Assembly (NCBI RefSeq): GCF_030717845.1
Contig: NZ_JAUZVZ010000023.1
Coordinates: forward strand, 1 to 62,387
Direction of reading: 5' to 3'
Length of the DNA stretch: 62,387 nt
From: Alkalimonas collagenimarina
Lineage (GTDB): Bacteria; Pseudomonadota; Gammaproteobacteria; Enterobacterales; Alteromonadaceae
The translations under genes were made by a program, and so were the position numbers. Of the stretch, positions 19,612-28,614 are shown piece after piece; position 1 is the first letter of the stretch, and the number at the start of each line of letters is the position of its first letter. The notes under the pieces are model-generated. The model did no database searches, was not told the origin of the DNA, and worked only from the letters and a program-made list of their open reading frames with translations.

Positions 19612-20565
19612 ATGACAGATGACATTAAGTTAGGTGTGCAAATTGTTGAAATTGAACCCGATTTTTCAGGTCAGCGCGTAGACAACTTCTTGATCACACG
19701 GCTGAAAGGCGTACCGAAAAGTGTCATTTATCGGGTGTTGCGCAAAGGTGAAGTCCGAATAAACAAAAAACGGATAAAACCTGATTACAAGCTTCAGGCT
19801 GGTGATTTACTACGGATCCCTCCCATCACCGTGCGCAAAGAACCGGATGCAATTTCCAATCAACTAGCCGTAGTTAAGCAACTTGAGCACTGCATCTTAT
19901 TTGAGGATGACCATTTAATTATTCTCAATAAACCCTCTGGCATGGCGGTACATGGCGGTAGTGGTCTGAGTTTTGGTGTGATAGAAGCTTTACGTGCCTT
20001 ACGGCCCGATGATCGTCATTTAGAGTTAGTGCATCGATTGGATCGGGATACCTCCGGCTGTTTGATGATTGCTAAAAAACGTTCTGTGTTACGTCATATG
20101 CATCAGCAATTACGTGATAAAACGGTGGAAAAGAAATACCATGCCTTGGTCGCGGGTGATTGGCCTGCCAAATTGCGTAAGGTGACAGAGCCACTGCGCA
20201 AGAATACCCTGCAATCAGGTGAGCGGATGGTGCGGGTTGATCATATCGAAGGCAAAGAGTCAGAGACTCGCTTTCGGATTTTACAGCGTTATCAACAAAG
20301 CACGCTGATAGAGGCCTTTCCTGTCACTGGACGTACTCATCAAATACGAGTTCATACCGCGTGCAAAGGGCACGCTATTGCCTGCGATGACAAGTACGGC
20401 GATGCGGCCTTTACCGAGCAGATGAAAGGGCTCGGTTTAAAGCGTTTATTTTTACATGCCTTCAGTTTGCGTGTGGTGCACCCGGCCACTGAGACCACCT
20501 TAGCTGTCGAAGCGCCGCTTGATGCAGATCTCTCTGCGGCGCTACAGCAATTAAAGCGAGTTTAA
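19612..20565 (+). CDS. rluC: 23S rRNA pseudouridine 955/2504/2580 synthase
   Basis: A 317-residue RluA-family pseudouridine synthase. An S4 domain (about 15-75, GQRVDNFLITRLKGVPKS and VRINKKRIKP) precedes the catalytic domain. The catalytic Asp is in HRLDRDTSGC near residue 143. The order rne-rluC divergent is the same as in E. coli. The start chosen is ATG at 19612, with GAAAG upstream; an in-frame TTG at 19600 has no ribosome site. Confidence 0.94.
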   Translation: MTDDIKLGVQIVEIEPDFSGQRVDNFLITRLKGVPKSVIYRVLRKGEVRINKKRIKPDYKLQAGDLLRIPPITVRKEPDAISNQLAVVKQLEHCILFEDDHLIILNKPSGMAVHGGSGLSFGVIEALRALRPDDRHLELVHRLDRDTSGCLMIAKKRSVLRHMHQQLRDKTVEKKYHALVAGDWPAKLRKVTEPLRKNTLQSGERMVRVDHIEGKESETRFRILQRYQQSTLIEAFPVTGRTHQIRVHTACKGHAIACDDKYGDAAFTEQMKGLGLKRLFLHAFSLRVVHPATETTLAVEAPLDADLSAALQQLKRV

Positions 20566-20572
20566 TTTTATC

Positions 20573-21238
20573 ATGCAGCACTCACTTCAATGTTGTCGAC
20601 TGGTTATTTTTGACTGGGATGGCACCGTCATGGACTCCGTGGGGCGTATTGTATCTGCCATGCAAACATCGGCAAAATTGGCTGAGTTACCAGTACCCAC
20701 GGCGTATGAGGTGAAGCAAATTATTGGTCTAAGTCTTGATTTAGCCTTTACCAGCTTGTTTCCCTGCATGAACAAGCAGCAGCATCAATCATTATTTAAA
20801 CATTACCGAGAGCAGTACGTGCATCATGATCCGACGCCAACGCCGATGTTTGAGGGTGCCGAGTTGCTATTTCAACAGTTGCATCAACAACAACGGCAAC
20901 TAGCTGTTGCTACCGGCAAAGCGCGAAAAGGGCTGACTCGTATATTTGCAGAGACTGGATTGGCGCACTATTTTGTCACTACCCGCTGTGCCGATGACGC
21001 CCGTTCGAAGCCAGACCCAGACATGTTGTTGCAGATCCTGCATGAAACGGGTCTTCAACCTGAGCAAGCGGTGATGGTAGGCGATACCAGCCATGATATG
21101 CTGATGGCGCAAAAAGCCGGTATTCCGCGTATCGGAGTGACACATGGTGTGCACGGCTTAGACGTCTTAGCGAAGTTTGAACCCATTGCAATTGTTGATG
21201 ACTTGCACCAGCTAAAAACGCTATTTAGCAGTAGTTAA
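20573..21238 (+). CDS. HAD-superfamily phosphatase, phosphoglycolate phosphatase-like
   Basis: A 221-residue HAD hydrolase. Motif I is FDWDGTVMDS (about 14-23), with the nucleophile Asp. Motif II/III is represented by ATGKARKG and the SKPDPDML Lys. Motif IV is VGDTSHDM. The alpha-helical cap at about 25-90 is subfamily I (Gph/PGMB type). It follows rluC by 7 bases, a common pairing in Shewanella and Vibrio, so the genes are probably co-transcribed. The natural substrate is unknown. Confidence 0.88.
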   Translation: MQHSLQCCRLVIFDWDGTVMDSVGRIVSAMQTSAKLAELPVPTAYEVKQIIGLSLDLAFTSLFPCMNKQQHQSLFKHYREQYVHHDPTPTPMFEGAELLFQQLHQQQRQLAVATGKARKGLTRIFAETGLAHYFVTTRCADDARSKPDPDMLLQILHETGLQPEQAVMVGDTSHDMLMAQKAGIPRIGVTHGVHGLDVLAKFEPIAIVDDLHQLKTLFSSS

Positions 21239-21274
21239 CTCAAAGCCCATAATTTACAATTCAACATTCAACAT

Positions 21275-21871
21275 TCAACAAAGCGGGTTGATACCTTGCT
21301 GGCGCAGCATCGCTAATAAACGGATCAGTGGCAAGCCAATCAGGCTATTGGGATCATCGCCTTCAAGCTTTTCAAACAAAGAGATACCTAAGCCTTCACT
21401 TTTAAAGCTGCCAGCACAATCAAGCGGTTGTTCGAGAGTGATGTATTGCTTGATCTCATGGTTGCTTAACTGACGAAAATGGACGTGAAATGGCTCGCAA
21501 CATACCTTATAGCTCTGATCAGCCGCATTGATCAGCGCCAGCCCGGTTAAAAACGTCACTTTGTGGCCACTAAAACGTTGAAGCTGCGCAATGGCCTTGG
21601 CTTCAGTATGAGGTTTGCCAAGAATGCTATCGCCAAAAACGGCGACCTGGTCCGAACCGATTACGAGTCCAGCATCAAGAGACTCGGCTACTTTTAGTGC
21701 TTTGGTAACTGCAAGACGTTGCACCAAGTCACTGGGAGTTTCCCCAGCTAAAGCGCTCTCATCAATATTTGGTGCGGCGGTGGTAAAGTGCAACCCCGTT
21801 TTTTTTAACAGTTGCTGACGGTAAGGTGAGGTAGAAGCCAGCCAGAGTGTATAATCAGCGGAGTTGCTCAT
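21275..21871 (-). CDS. yceF: Maf-family nucleoside triphosphate pyrophosphatase (YceF type)
   Basis: A 198-residue Maf/HAM1-like enzyme that removes pyrophosphate from non-canonical or modified nucleotides (E. coli YceF prefers 7-methyl-GTP). Motifs seen are LASTSPYRQQLL near the start, the PNIDE glutamate and the VIGSDQVAVFGDSILGKP loop with its catalytic Asp. The start is ATG at 21871, with AGGA upstream; an in-frame ATG at 21895 would add 8 residues and has no ribosome site. It is divergent from yceD, exactly as in E. coli. Confidence 0.9.
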   Translation of the reverse strand: MSNSADYTLWLASTSPYRQQLLKKTGLHFTTAAPNIDESALAGETPSDLVQRLAVTKALKVAESLDAGLVIGSDQVAVFGDSILGKPHTEAKAIAQLQRFSGHKVTFLTGLALINAADQSYKVCCEPFHVHFRQLSNHEIKQYITLEQPLDCAGSFKSEGLGISLFEKLEGDDPNSLIGLPLIRLLAMLRQQGINPLC

Positions 21872-21974
21872 CAAAAAAGTCCTGTTAGTGGCCATTTCAA
21901 GTTGGCTAAAGTGCTTACTATACGGAACCCGGTCTTTAATCGCGAGAAAATCGTCTGAAAAGCTGCAGAATCCT

Positions 21975-22001
21975 TTGACAGCAAAGGCTGGGATCTATAA
22001 G
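21975..22001 (+). promoter_or_regulatory. Candidate yceD promoter very close to the start codon
   Basis: TTGACA (21975-21980), a 15-base spacer and TATAAG (21996-22001). Transcription would begin about 5 bases before the yceD ATG at 22013. No Shine-Dalgarno is visible before that ATG. The spacer is short, so activity is uncertain. Confidence 0.45.
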
Positions 22002-22012
22002 ATGCGCGCCTT

Positions 22013-22537
22013 ATGCAAAAAGTGAAAATACCTGTTACCTTAGACCCAGTGCGGGCAGCCCAAAAACGTTCATCTTACGATGGCGTGATTTTGCTTTCCG
22101 GTCTGACCCGTTTAGGCGAGCATTTGCTGGACACCGCAGGTGATGTAACAGTAAGTATCGACTGCGATGTAGATGAACAAAAGTTGGTTGTGCTGAAAGG
22201 CAAAGCCGCGTGCACGGTCCAGGTGGCTTGTGAACGATGCCAACAACCACTAGAGCTGGAATTATCATGCCAGTTTGCGTTTACACCTATTCGCGGTGAT
22301 AATACGGCACTGGATCACATTCCTGAGTGCTATGACGTGATCGTAAAAGACGAACACGGTGAAGTGAATTTGCGGCAAATGGTTGAGGATGAACTGATAC
22401 TGACCCTGCCTATGTACCCGGTACATGACGAACAATTTTGTTCTGCACCGGAGAAGCCAGCGAGTTTTGGCAAGGTAGTTGATGAAGATGAAAAACCGAA
22501 TCCGTTTGCTATATTGCAAGAATTGAAGAAAAAATGA
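22013..22537 (+). CDS. yceD: 23S rRNA accumulation protein YceD (DUF177)
   Basis: A 174-residue DUF177 protein found upstream of rpmF in most bacteria and needed for normal 23S rRNA levels in E. coli and plants. The conserved Cys pair of the family is in VACERCQQPLELEL near 75-88, followed by the acidic VEDELILTLPMYPVHD segment and a Cys in QFCSAP. The start lacks a visible ribosome site. The spacing to rpmF is 18 bases, so the two are co-transcribed. Confidence 0.93.
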   Translation: MQKVKIPVTLDPVRAAQKRSSYDGVILLSGLTRLGEHLLDTAGDVTVSIDCDVDEQKLVVLKGKAACTVQVACERCQQPLELELSCQFAFTPIRGDNTALDHIPECYDVIVKDEHGEVNLRQMVEDELILTLPMYPVHDEQFCSAPEKPASFGKVVDEDEKPNPFAILQELKKK

Positions 22538-22555
22538 TTTATTAGGAGAAAGACC

Positions 22556-22720
22556 ATGGCAGTTCAGCAAAACAAAAAATCTCGTTCAAGACGTGACATG
22601 CGTCGTTCACACGATGCGTTGACCGGTCCTACTTTGTCTGTAGATGCAACGACTGGTGAAACTCATCGTCGTCACCACATCACTGCAGACGGCTACTTCA
22701 AAGGCCGTAAAGTTAAGTAA
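22556..22720 (+). CDS. rpmF: 50S ribosomal protein L32
   Basis: A 54-residue protein starting [20 protein letters not shown], with the family's later [10 protein letters not shown] and DGYFKGRKV segments; it ends VK. It is the gammaproteobacterial L32 without the zinc-binding cysteines. A strong TTAGGAGAAAG ribosome site precedes the ATG. It lies between yceD and plsX, the conserved location. Confidence 0.97.
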   Translation: MAVQQNKKSRSRRDMRRSHDALTGPTLSVDATTGETHRRHHITADGYFKGRKVK

Positions 22721-22726
22721 GTTCGG

Positions 22727-23767
22727 ATGCACCTGGTGCAGCCAACAAAGATCACTATCGCGTTAGATATGATGGGGGGCGATCACGGCCCCCTTGCTAC
22801 GTTGCCTGCAGCTATTGCAGCCGTGCAGGAAAACCCTCGTTTACACCTCACCCTGTGCGGTGATGCTGAGCTATTGCAACAGCATCTACAGCAAGCGGGT
22901 TTTCACAATCATCCTCGATTGCAATTGCTCCATTGTACCCAGCATGTTTCTATGGCTGAAAAGCCATCGTCTGCATTGCGTAATAAACGTGATTCTTCCA
23001 TGCGTATTGCACTGGAGCTGGTAGAGCAAGGACAGGCTACGGCTTGCGTAAGTGCAGGCAATACCGGAGCTTTGATTGCCATGGCACATTTTGTATTAAA
23101 AATGCTGCCTGGTGTTGAACGTCCTGCATTAATTAGTGCCTTACCTTCCACGACCAATCAACCCGTTTATATGCTCGACCTTGGAGCCACCGTCAATTGC
23201 AACGCAGATACCTTGTTTCAGTTTGCCGTGATGGGAGCCGTGATGTCGGAGGAAGTTGAATCACTCAGTGCTCCTCGAGTGGCTTTATTGAATATGGGCG
23301 AAGAGGAGATCAAAGGCTCTGATCAAATTAAGCAAGCATCGGTGCAATTGTCTGAGTGTGAAGAGCTGAATTATATTGGCTACATTGAAGGCAATGATAT
23401 TTTTTCTGGCAAAGCGGATGTCATTATTTGCGATGGTTTTGTTGGCAATGTTGCGCTGAAAACCTGTGAAGGTGTCGCTACCTTGATCATGAGTCGGATC
23501 CGTGCGAGGTTGATGAGTAGCTTTTTTGGTCGAATTACCGCCAAACTCGCTCAATCTTGGTTCAAATCACTGGTTCAAGGGGTGAACCCCGACCAGTACA
23601 ATGGCGCAAGTCTGATAGGATTGCGCGGAATTGTCGTGAAAAGTCATGGAAATGCTTCAAAAGAAGCTTTTCTAAGTGCGATACGGCAAGCGGTCAGAGA
23701 AGTTGAACGTCAGGTACCAGCCAAAATTAAGCACCGGCTGGAACAGGTATTAATTGGAAAAGCGTAG
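22727..23767 (+). CDS. plsX: Phosphate acyltransferase PlsX
   Basis: A 346-residue enzyme that converts acyl-ACP plus phosphate to acyl-phosphate, the substrate of PlsY in phospholipid synthesis. ALDMMGGDHGP near residue 12 and the VDLGATVNC-like MLDLGATVNCNAD segment are the family signatures. ICDGFVGN and KTCEG follow. It starts 6 bases after rpmF and is followed by fabH after 6 bases, forming the fatty acid/phospholipid operon. Confidence 0.96.
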   Translation: MHLVQPTKITIALDMMGGDHGPLATLPAAIAAVQENPRLHLTLCGDAELLQQHLQQAGFHNHPRLQLLHCTQHVSMAEKPSSALRNKRDSSMRIALELVEQGQATACVSAGNTGALIAMAHFVLKMLPGVERPALISALPSTTNQPVYMLDLGATVNCNADTLFQFAVMGAVMSEEVESLSAPRVALLNMGEEEIKGSDQIKQASVQLSECEELNYIGYIEGNDIFSGKADVIICDGFVGNVALKTCEGVATLIMSRIRARLMSSFFGRITAKLAQSWFKSLVQGVNPDQYNGASLIGLRGIVVKSHGNASKEAFLSAIRQAVREVERQVPAKIKHRLEQVLIGKA

Positions 23768-23773
23768 GTTGCC

Positions 23774-24733
23774 ATGTATTCACGCATTATCGGAACCGGA
23801 AGTTATTTCCCGTCTCAAGTAAGAACGAACACCGATCTGGAAACCATGGTGGAAACCACGGATGAGTGGATCATTGAGCGCACAGGCATTCGTGAGCGTC
23901 GAATTATTGGTGCTGATGAGTCTGTTGCAACCATGGGAGCCGCTGCAGCACGTCAGGCCATCGATGCTGCTGGGATCGACAAAAACAGCATCGATATGAT
24001 TTTAGTGGCGACGACCAGTGGCGCACGGTCGTTACCAAGTTCGGCTTGCGAAGTGCAGCGAGAGTTAGCTATTCCCGCGATTCCTGCTTTTGATATCGCA
24101 GCGGCTTGTGCAGGCTTTTGTTATGCGCTCAGTGTTGCCGATCAATACATTCGTACTGGCATGGCCAAACGTATTATGGTGATAGGCTCCGATTGTTTAT
24201 CGCAATTGATTAGCCCTGAAGATCGTAGCATGGTGATTTTATTTGGTGATGCGGCCGGCGCTGTATTACTTGAAGCCTCTGAGCAGCCCGGCATTTTATC
24301 TACTCATATTCATGCAGATGGCAAGTACTCAGAATTGTTGTATGTCAACAATCCAATCCGTGGTGATGTAGATTCTGTGCATAACTCCTGGGGATCAATG
24401 AAAGGCAACGATGTGTTCAAAGTCGCGGTGAATAAACTATCCGAAGTGGTTGAACAAACGCTCGCCGCCAATAACATGGATAAATCAGAGATTGATTGGT
24501 TGGTGCCTCATCAGGCTAATTTACGCATTATTTCTGCTGTAGCCCGAAAGTTAAGTTTGCCAATGGAACAGGTGGTGATCAATCTGGATCGTTATGGCAA
24601 TACCTCTGCGGCAACGGTACCAACAGCGCTGGATGAAGCGATCCGTGATGGCCGTATTCAACGAGGTCAAACACTGTTACTGGAAGCCTTTGGCGGTGGT
24701 TTTGCCTGGGCATCCGCATTGGTACGGTATTAA
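23774..24733 (+). CDS. fabH: 3-oxoacyl-ACP synthase III
   Basis: A 319-residue thiolase-fold enzyme that starts fatty acid synthesis by condensing acetyl-CoA with malonyl-ACP. The catalytic triad is visible: C112 in AAACAGF, His in VPHQANLRI and Asn in RYGNTSAA. Length matches E. coli FabH (317). It is in the plsX-fabHDG-acpP-fabF cluster, so it is the housekeeping KAS III, unlike the divergent homologue at 44395-45564. Confidence 0.97.
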   Translation: MYSRIIGTGSYFPSQVRTNTDLETMVETTDEWIIERTGIRERRIIGADESVATMGAAAARQAIDAAGIDKNSIDMILVATTSGARSLPSSACEVQRELAIPAIPAFDIAAACAGFCYALSVADQYIRTGMAKRIMVIGSDCLSQLISPEDRSMVILFGDAAGAVLLEASEQPGILSTHIHADGKYSELLYVNNPIRGDVDSVHNSWGSMKGNDVFKVAVNKLSEVVEQTLAANNMDKSEIDWLVPHQANLRIISAVARKLSLPMEQVVINLDRYGNTSAATVPTALDEAIRDGRIQRGQTLLLEAFGGGFAWASALVRY

Positions 24734-24821
24734 AACGCAGCACTAAAATTTGGTGCGGTATCAAAATACGTCGCGTGATGATTCAACCTTGTTCATTCGA
24801 TTATGGGACGGGAATTAAGTT

Positions 24822-25757
24822 ATGAGCAACAAACTTGCAATTGTGTTTCCGGGGCAGGGCTCGCAAAGCCTTGGAATGTTAAGTGAGCTGCATGCTGAGC
24901 ATGCAATTATAGGTGAAACCTTCGCAGAGGCTTCACAAGCACTGGGTTACGATTTATGGGATTTGGTTACCAATGGGCCCGAAGCCGTATTAAATGAAAC
25001 CGATAAAACCCAACCTGCTTTATTGACGGCTTCAGTGGCTTGCTGGCGTTTATGGCGACAGCAAGGTGGCGCAACACCTTCTTATTTGGCTGGACACTCT
25101 TTGGGTGAATATTCTGCCTTGGTTTGTGCTGGCGTTATGAGCTTGCAAGATGCGGTGATACTGGTGACCAATCGTGGTCGATATATGCAAGACGCAGTTC
25201 CGGCAGGCACCGGTGCTATGTATGCCATTATCGGGCTGGATGATCAGGCGGTAGCTGAATCCTGTGCTCAAGTAGCCAACGATGAAGTTGTTGCTCCAGT
25301 TAATTACAACTCCCCAGGTCAAGTGGTCATCGCGGGCCAAAAGGCCGCGGTTGAACGTGCAGCTATAGCGTGCAAAGAGTCTGGTGCCAAACGGGCATTG
25401 CCATTAGCTGTCAGTGTCCCTTCCCATTGCGCATTAATGAAGCCAGCAGCAAAGACCTTGGCTCGTGATATGGCTGCGATGGATTTTAACCCAGCAACTT
25501 TATCGGTCGTCAATAATGTCGATGTAGCTATTGCTCATGATGCAGCAGCCATACAAGATGCGCTCGTTCGTCAGCTGTATAGCCCGGTTCGTTGGACTGA
25601 AACTATCCAGTGGCTGGTGGCTCAAGAGGTGACCGACTTTGTCGAGCTGGGAGCCGGTAAAGTGTTGTCTGGTTTAATTAAGCGAATTGATAAAAATGTA
25701 ACGGCTCGTTCAGTGAACGATTGTGCTTCTTTACAGCAAGCATTGGCCGCAGAATAA
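24822..25757 (+). CDS. fabD: Malonyl-CoA:ACP transacylase
   Basis: A 311-residue transferase that moves malonyl from CoA to ACP. FPGQGSQSLGM lies at 9-20, and the nucleophile is S93 in AGHSLGEYSAL. The catalytic His is in VPSHCALM near 201. The 88-base gap after fabH has no obvious terminator. fabG follows after 9 bases. Confidence 0.97.
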   Translation: MSNKLAIVFPGQGSQSLGMLSELHAEHAIIGETFAEASQALGYDLWDLVTNGPEAVLNETDKTQPALLTASVACWRLWRQQGGATPSYLAGHSLGEYSALVCAGVMSLQDAVILVTNRGRYMQDAVPAGTGAMYAIIGLDDQAVAESCAQVANDEVVAPVNYNSPGQVVIAGQKAAVERAAIACKESGAKRALPLAVSVPSHCALMKPAAKTLARDMAAMDFNPATLSVVNNVDVAIAHDAAAIQDALVRQLYSPVRWTETIQWLVAQEVTDFVELGAGKVLSGLIKRIDKNVTARSVNDCASLQQALAAE

Positions 25758-25766
25758 GGAAAAACC

Positions 25767-26513
25767 ATGTCAACATTATTTTCTTTGGAAGGCAAAGTGG
25801 CTTTAGTTACAGGCGCAAGCCGTGGTATTGGCCGAGCCATTGCTGAGCAACTTCAGGCGTTAGGCGCGACAGTGGTGGGTACAGCCACCAGTGAAAAAGG
25901 TGCTGCGGCGATAGGCGATTATCTTGGCAATCCAGCGGCAGGCTTGGTCCTCAATGTCACCGATACTGCATCAATTGAAGACTGCTTAGCTCGCATTAAA
26001 AATAGCTTTGGAGATATTGATATTTTAGTCAATAATGCCGGAATAACCCGTGATAACCTGTTAATGCGGATGAAAGATGATGAATGGTTTGATATTATGC
26101 AAACCAATTTGACGTCAGTGTTCCGCCTTAGCAAAGCAGTATTGCGTAGCATGATGAAAAAGCGTTATGGTCGTATCATTACCATAGGTTCCGTTGTCGG
26201 AAGCATGGGAAATGCGGGCCAGAGCAATTATGCTGCTGCAAAAGCCGGTGTACTTGGTTTTACTAAATCGCTGGCACGCGAAGTGGCGTCCAGAGGGATC
26301 ACCGTGAATGCGGTTGCACCAGGCTTTATCGATACGGATATGACAAAAGAGTTATCGGATGACCAGAAAGAAGCTATCTTTGGTCAGGTTCCAGCCAACC
26401 GTTTGGGGCGGCCGGAAGAAATTGCAGCTACCGTTGCATTCCTGTCTTCAGAGCCAGCTGCTTACATTACAGGCGAAACTATTCACGTTAACGGCGGTAT
26501 GTATATGGTGTAA
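25767..26513 (+). CDS. fabG: 3-oxoacyl-ACP reductase
   Basis: A 248-residue short-chain dehydrogenase that reduces 3-oxoacyl-ACP with NADPH. The cofactor motif is TGASRGIGRAIA (about 16-27), NNAG is at about 89-92, and the catalytic Ser-Tyr-Lys is in GSVVGSMGNAGQSNYAAAKAG (read in parts). AAGGA precedes the ATG. Part of the fab cluster. Confidence 0.97.
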   Translation: MSTLFSLEGKVALVTGASRGIGRAIAEQLQALGATVVGTATSEKGAAAIGDYLGNPAAGLVLNVTDTASIEDCLARIKNSFGDIDILVNNAGITRDNLLMRMKDDEWFDIMQTNLTSVFRLSKAVLRSMMKKRYGRIITIGSVVGSMGNAGQSNYAAAKAGVLGFTKSLAREVASRGITVNAVAPGFIDTDMTKELSDDQKEAIFGQVPANRLGRPEEIAATVAFLSSEPAAYITGETIHVNGGMYMV

Positions 26514-26556
26514 GCCGTGGCATGTCAGACCAGCGAAAAAATGCCGGTTACATGAC

Positions 26557-26585
26557 TTGCAACAGACAAAGCTTACGCATAAACT
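26557..26585 (+). promoter_or_regulatory. Candidate acpP promoter
   Basis: TTGCAA (26557-26562), a 17-base spacer and TAAACT (26580-26585), 56 bases before acpP. A separate acpP promoter is expected because ACP is one of the most abundant proteins, but the match is only 4 of 6 in each element. Confidence 0.4.
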
Positions 26586-26641
26586 AGCGCCACATAAAAT
26601 TGCACGAACTGTTGCGATTTAGATGAAAAAAGGAAGAAAAG

Positions 26642-26878
26642 ATGAGCAACATCGAAGAACGCGTAAAAAAAATCATTATTGAGCAACTGGGTGTTAAAGA
26701 AGAAGAAGTGAAATCTGAAGCTTCCTTCGTTGACGATCTGGGTGCAGACTCACTGGACACCGTTGAGCTGGTTATGGCTTTGGAAGAGGAATTCGACACT
26801 GAAATCCCTGATGAAGAAGCAGAAAAAATCACTACGGTTCAATCTGCTATTGATTACGTCAAAGCAAACGCAGAGTAA
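26642..26878 (+). CDS. acpP: Acyl carrier protein
   Basis: A 78-residue acidic four-helix protein that carries acyl chains on a 4'-phosphopantetheine. The attachment site is S37 in the [11 protein letters not shown] motif. Length equals E. coli ACP. A strong AAAGGAAG ribosome site precedes the ATG. A terminator follows directly, so high-level monocistronic acpP mRNA is likely besides cluster read-through. Confidence 0.98.
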   Translation: MSNIEERVKKIIIEQLGVKEEEVKSEASFVDDLGADSLDTVELVMALEEEFDTEIPDEEAEKITTVQSAIDYVKANAE

Positions 26879-26891
26879 GCCTGCTGTACTG

Positions 26892-26919
26892 AAAACGGGT
26901 AGCGAGGCTACCCGTTTTT
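26892..26919 (+). terminator. acpP intrinsic terminator
   Basis: AAAACGGGTAGC and GCTACCCGTTTT form a 12-bp stem with a 3-base loop, followed by T-rich sequence, 13 bases after the acpP stop. fabF lies beyond, so it must be partly read through or have its own promoter. Confidence 0.93.
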
Positions 26920-26977
26920 CGTTTTACGGTTTATAGTATCCAAAAGTGCGACCATTATTTTTTGCGATTACAATTCA

Positions 26978-27032
26978 TATTCATTCCGCTGCAGCATTGT
27001 TCGTTCAGTATCGTGCTGCAACGGAATGAATA
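26978..27032 (+). promoter_or_regulatory. Long hairpin in the fabF leader
   Basis: Two 19-base arms (26978-26996 and 27014-27032) pair with one mismatch around a 17-base loop. The core of each arm is ATTCATTCCG and CGGAATGAAT. The hairpin ends 12 bases before the GGAGG ribosome site of fabF and has no T run. It may be an operator or a structured leader; function unknown. Confidence 0.6.
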
Positions 27033-27054
27033 GGTTATTCCGGTGGAGGACGCA

Positions 27055-28293
27055 GTGACAAAACGTCGAGTAGTGGTGACGGGTTTAGGGCTATTAACGC
27101 CGCTTGGAAATGATGTGGCTTCCAGCTGGCACGCTCTGCAGCAAGGAAAAAGTGGTGTAAGCATGATCGAGCATTTCGATACTGATGCTTATAGCACCAA
27201 GTTTGCAGCAATGGTCAAAAATTTTGATGTAGAACCTTTCTTCCCGGCTAAAGAAGCCAAAAAAATGGATTTGTTTATCCAGTATGGGGTTGCTGCTGGT
27301 ATTCAGGCATTCCGCGACTCTGGCATTGAAATTACTGAACAAAATGCGAGCCGAATTGGTGCTGCTATCGGTTCAGGCATTGGTGGTCTTGGCTTGATTG
27401 AGGAAAACCATACCAAATTGCTGAATAGCGGTCCGCGTCGTTTGTCACCCTTTTTCGTCCCCTCAACCATCATCAATATGATTGCTGGCCAATTATCCAT
27501 TATGTTGGGGCTGCAAGGACCAAATATCAGCATTGTGACCGCCTGTACCACGGGGGTGCACAACATTGGCCAAGCTGCTCGTATGATTGCCTATGGCGAT
27601 GCCGATGTGATGCTGGCTGGTGGTGCTGAAAAGGGATCCGCTCCTTTGGGCATGGGTGGTTTTGGAGCAGCCCGAGCCTTGTCGACCCGCAACGATGCAC
27701 CAGAGCAGGCAAGTCGTCCCTGGGATAAAGACCGTGATGGCTTTGTACTTGGCGATGGCGCTGGTGTTGTTGTGCTGGAAGAATACGAGCATGCTAAAGC
27801 CCGTGGAGCGAAAATTTACGCTGAACTGGCTGGCTTTGGTATGAGTGGCGATGCGTACCATATGACGTCACCGCCTGAAGATGGTCGTGGTGGTGCGATG
27901 GCAATGCAAAACGCCTTGAATGACGCCGGCGTTAATGCAGAGCAGGTTGGCTACATCAACGCGCATGGTACTTCGACCAATGCTGGGGATGTTGCTGAAA
28001 CTCGTGCCATTAAATCTGTTTTTGCCGCCAATATCGATAGCATCATGGTCAGCTCATCCAAGTCGATGATTGGTCATCTACTTGGTGCGGCAGGTTCGGT
28101 TGAGTCGATCATCAGTATTTTATCGCTGCGTGATCAAGTGGTCACTCCAACCATCAATTTGGATAACCCGGACGAAGGCTGTGATTTAGATTATGTGCCT
28201 CATCAGGCCCGTGATGCTAAACTGGATTACGCACTGTGTAATTCCTTTGGCTTTGGTGGAACCAACGGCTCCATCTTATTTAAACGCGTTTGA
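27055..28293 (+). CDS. fabF: 3-oxoacyl-ACP synthase II
   Basis: A 412-residue thiolase-fold elongating enzyme. The catalytic Cys is in [12 protein letters not shown], the two His in [11 protein letters not shown] and [13 protein letters not shown], and the C-terminal FGFGGTNGS is present. The start is the GTG at 27055 (first residues [11 protein letters not shown] after the initiator), 5 bases after GGAGGA. An in-frame GTG at 27043 overlaps that ribosome site and is unlikely. Length matches E. coli FabF (413). It closes the fab cluster. Confidence 0.96.
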   Translation: MTKRRVVVTGLGLLTPLGNDVASSWHALQQGKSGVSMIEHFDTDAYSTKFAAMVKNFDVEPFFPAKEAKKMDLFIQYGVAAGIQAFRDSGIEITEQNASRIGAAIGSGIGGLGLIEENHTKLLNSGPRRLSPFFVPSTIINMIAGQLSIMLGLQGPNISIVTACTTGVHNIGQAARMIAYGDADVMLAGGAEKGSAPLGMGGFGAARALSTRNDAPEQASRPWDKDRDGFVLGDGAGVVVLEEYEHAKARGAKIYAELAGFGMSGDAYHMTSPPEDGRGGAMAMQNALNDAGVNAEQVGYINAHGTSTNAGDVAETRAIKSVFAANIDSIMVSSSKSMIGHLLGAAGSVESIISILSLRDQVVTPTINLDNPDEGCDLDYVPHQARDAKLDYALCNSFGFGGTNGSILFKRV

Positions 28294-28306
28294 TAAGCTG
28301 ATTTGC

Positions 28307-28350
28307 CCAGATACAACAAAGCCCGCTTAAGCGGGCTTTGTTGTATCTGG
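28307..28350. terminator. Perfect 44-bp palindromic terminator
   Basis: Two 22-base arms meet with no spacer at 28328/28329. The GC core is AAGCCCGCTT-AAGCGGGCTT and the outer arms are TACAACAAA and its complement. It lies between convergent fabF and the DUF1289 gene and is symmetric, so it can act in both directions. Confidence 0.85.
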
Positions 28351-28365
28351 GGCTGTATTCATGTA

Positions 28366-28614
28366 CTAACTTAGTCGCGCTTTCACTTTTGCTGCTTGCC
28401 ATTCTGCTTGAGTGATAGGACTGGTTTCAATCTCTGTTAGATCATGCTGTTGGTACTGCATTTTCCGTTGAGCGACCTGCTGCATAATTTGTTGCAACTC
28501 TGCATCTGACTTTCGGTTCCAATTAGCGATTTCGCTGATATGTCGATAGCAACCAATGCAGACTTTCTTTGCGTCCAGCTTGCAGCAGGCAATGCAGGGG
28601 GAATCAATACTCAT
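28366..28614 (-). CDS. DUF1289 family small Cys-rich protein
   Basis: An 82-residue protein of the DUF1289 family (E. coli YdhL-like). The signature is SPCIACCKLDAKKVCIGCYR near 5-24 and then EIANW. Four to five Cys residues (C7, C10, C11, C19, C22) suggest metal binding. The function of the family is unknown. Its ATG lies within the end of the upstream response-regulator gene (11-base overlap), so they are translationally coupled. Confidence 0.85.
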   Translation of the reverse strand: MSIDSPCIACCKLDAKKVCIGCYRHISEIANWNRKSDAELQQIMQQVAQRKMQYQQHDLTEIETSPITQAEWQAAKVKARLS

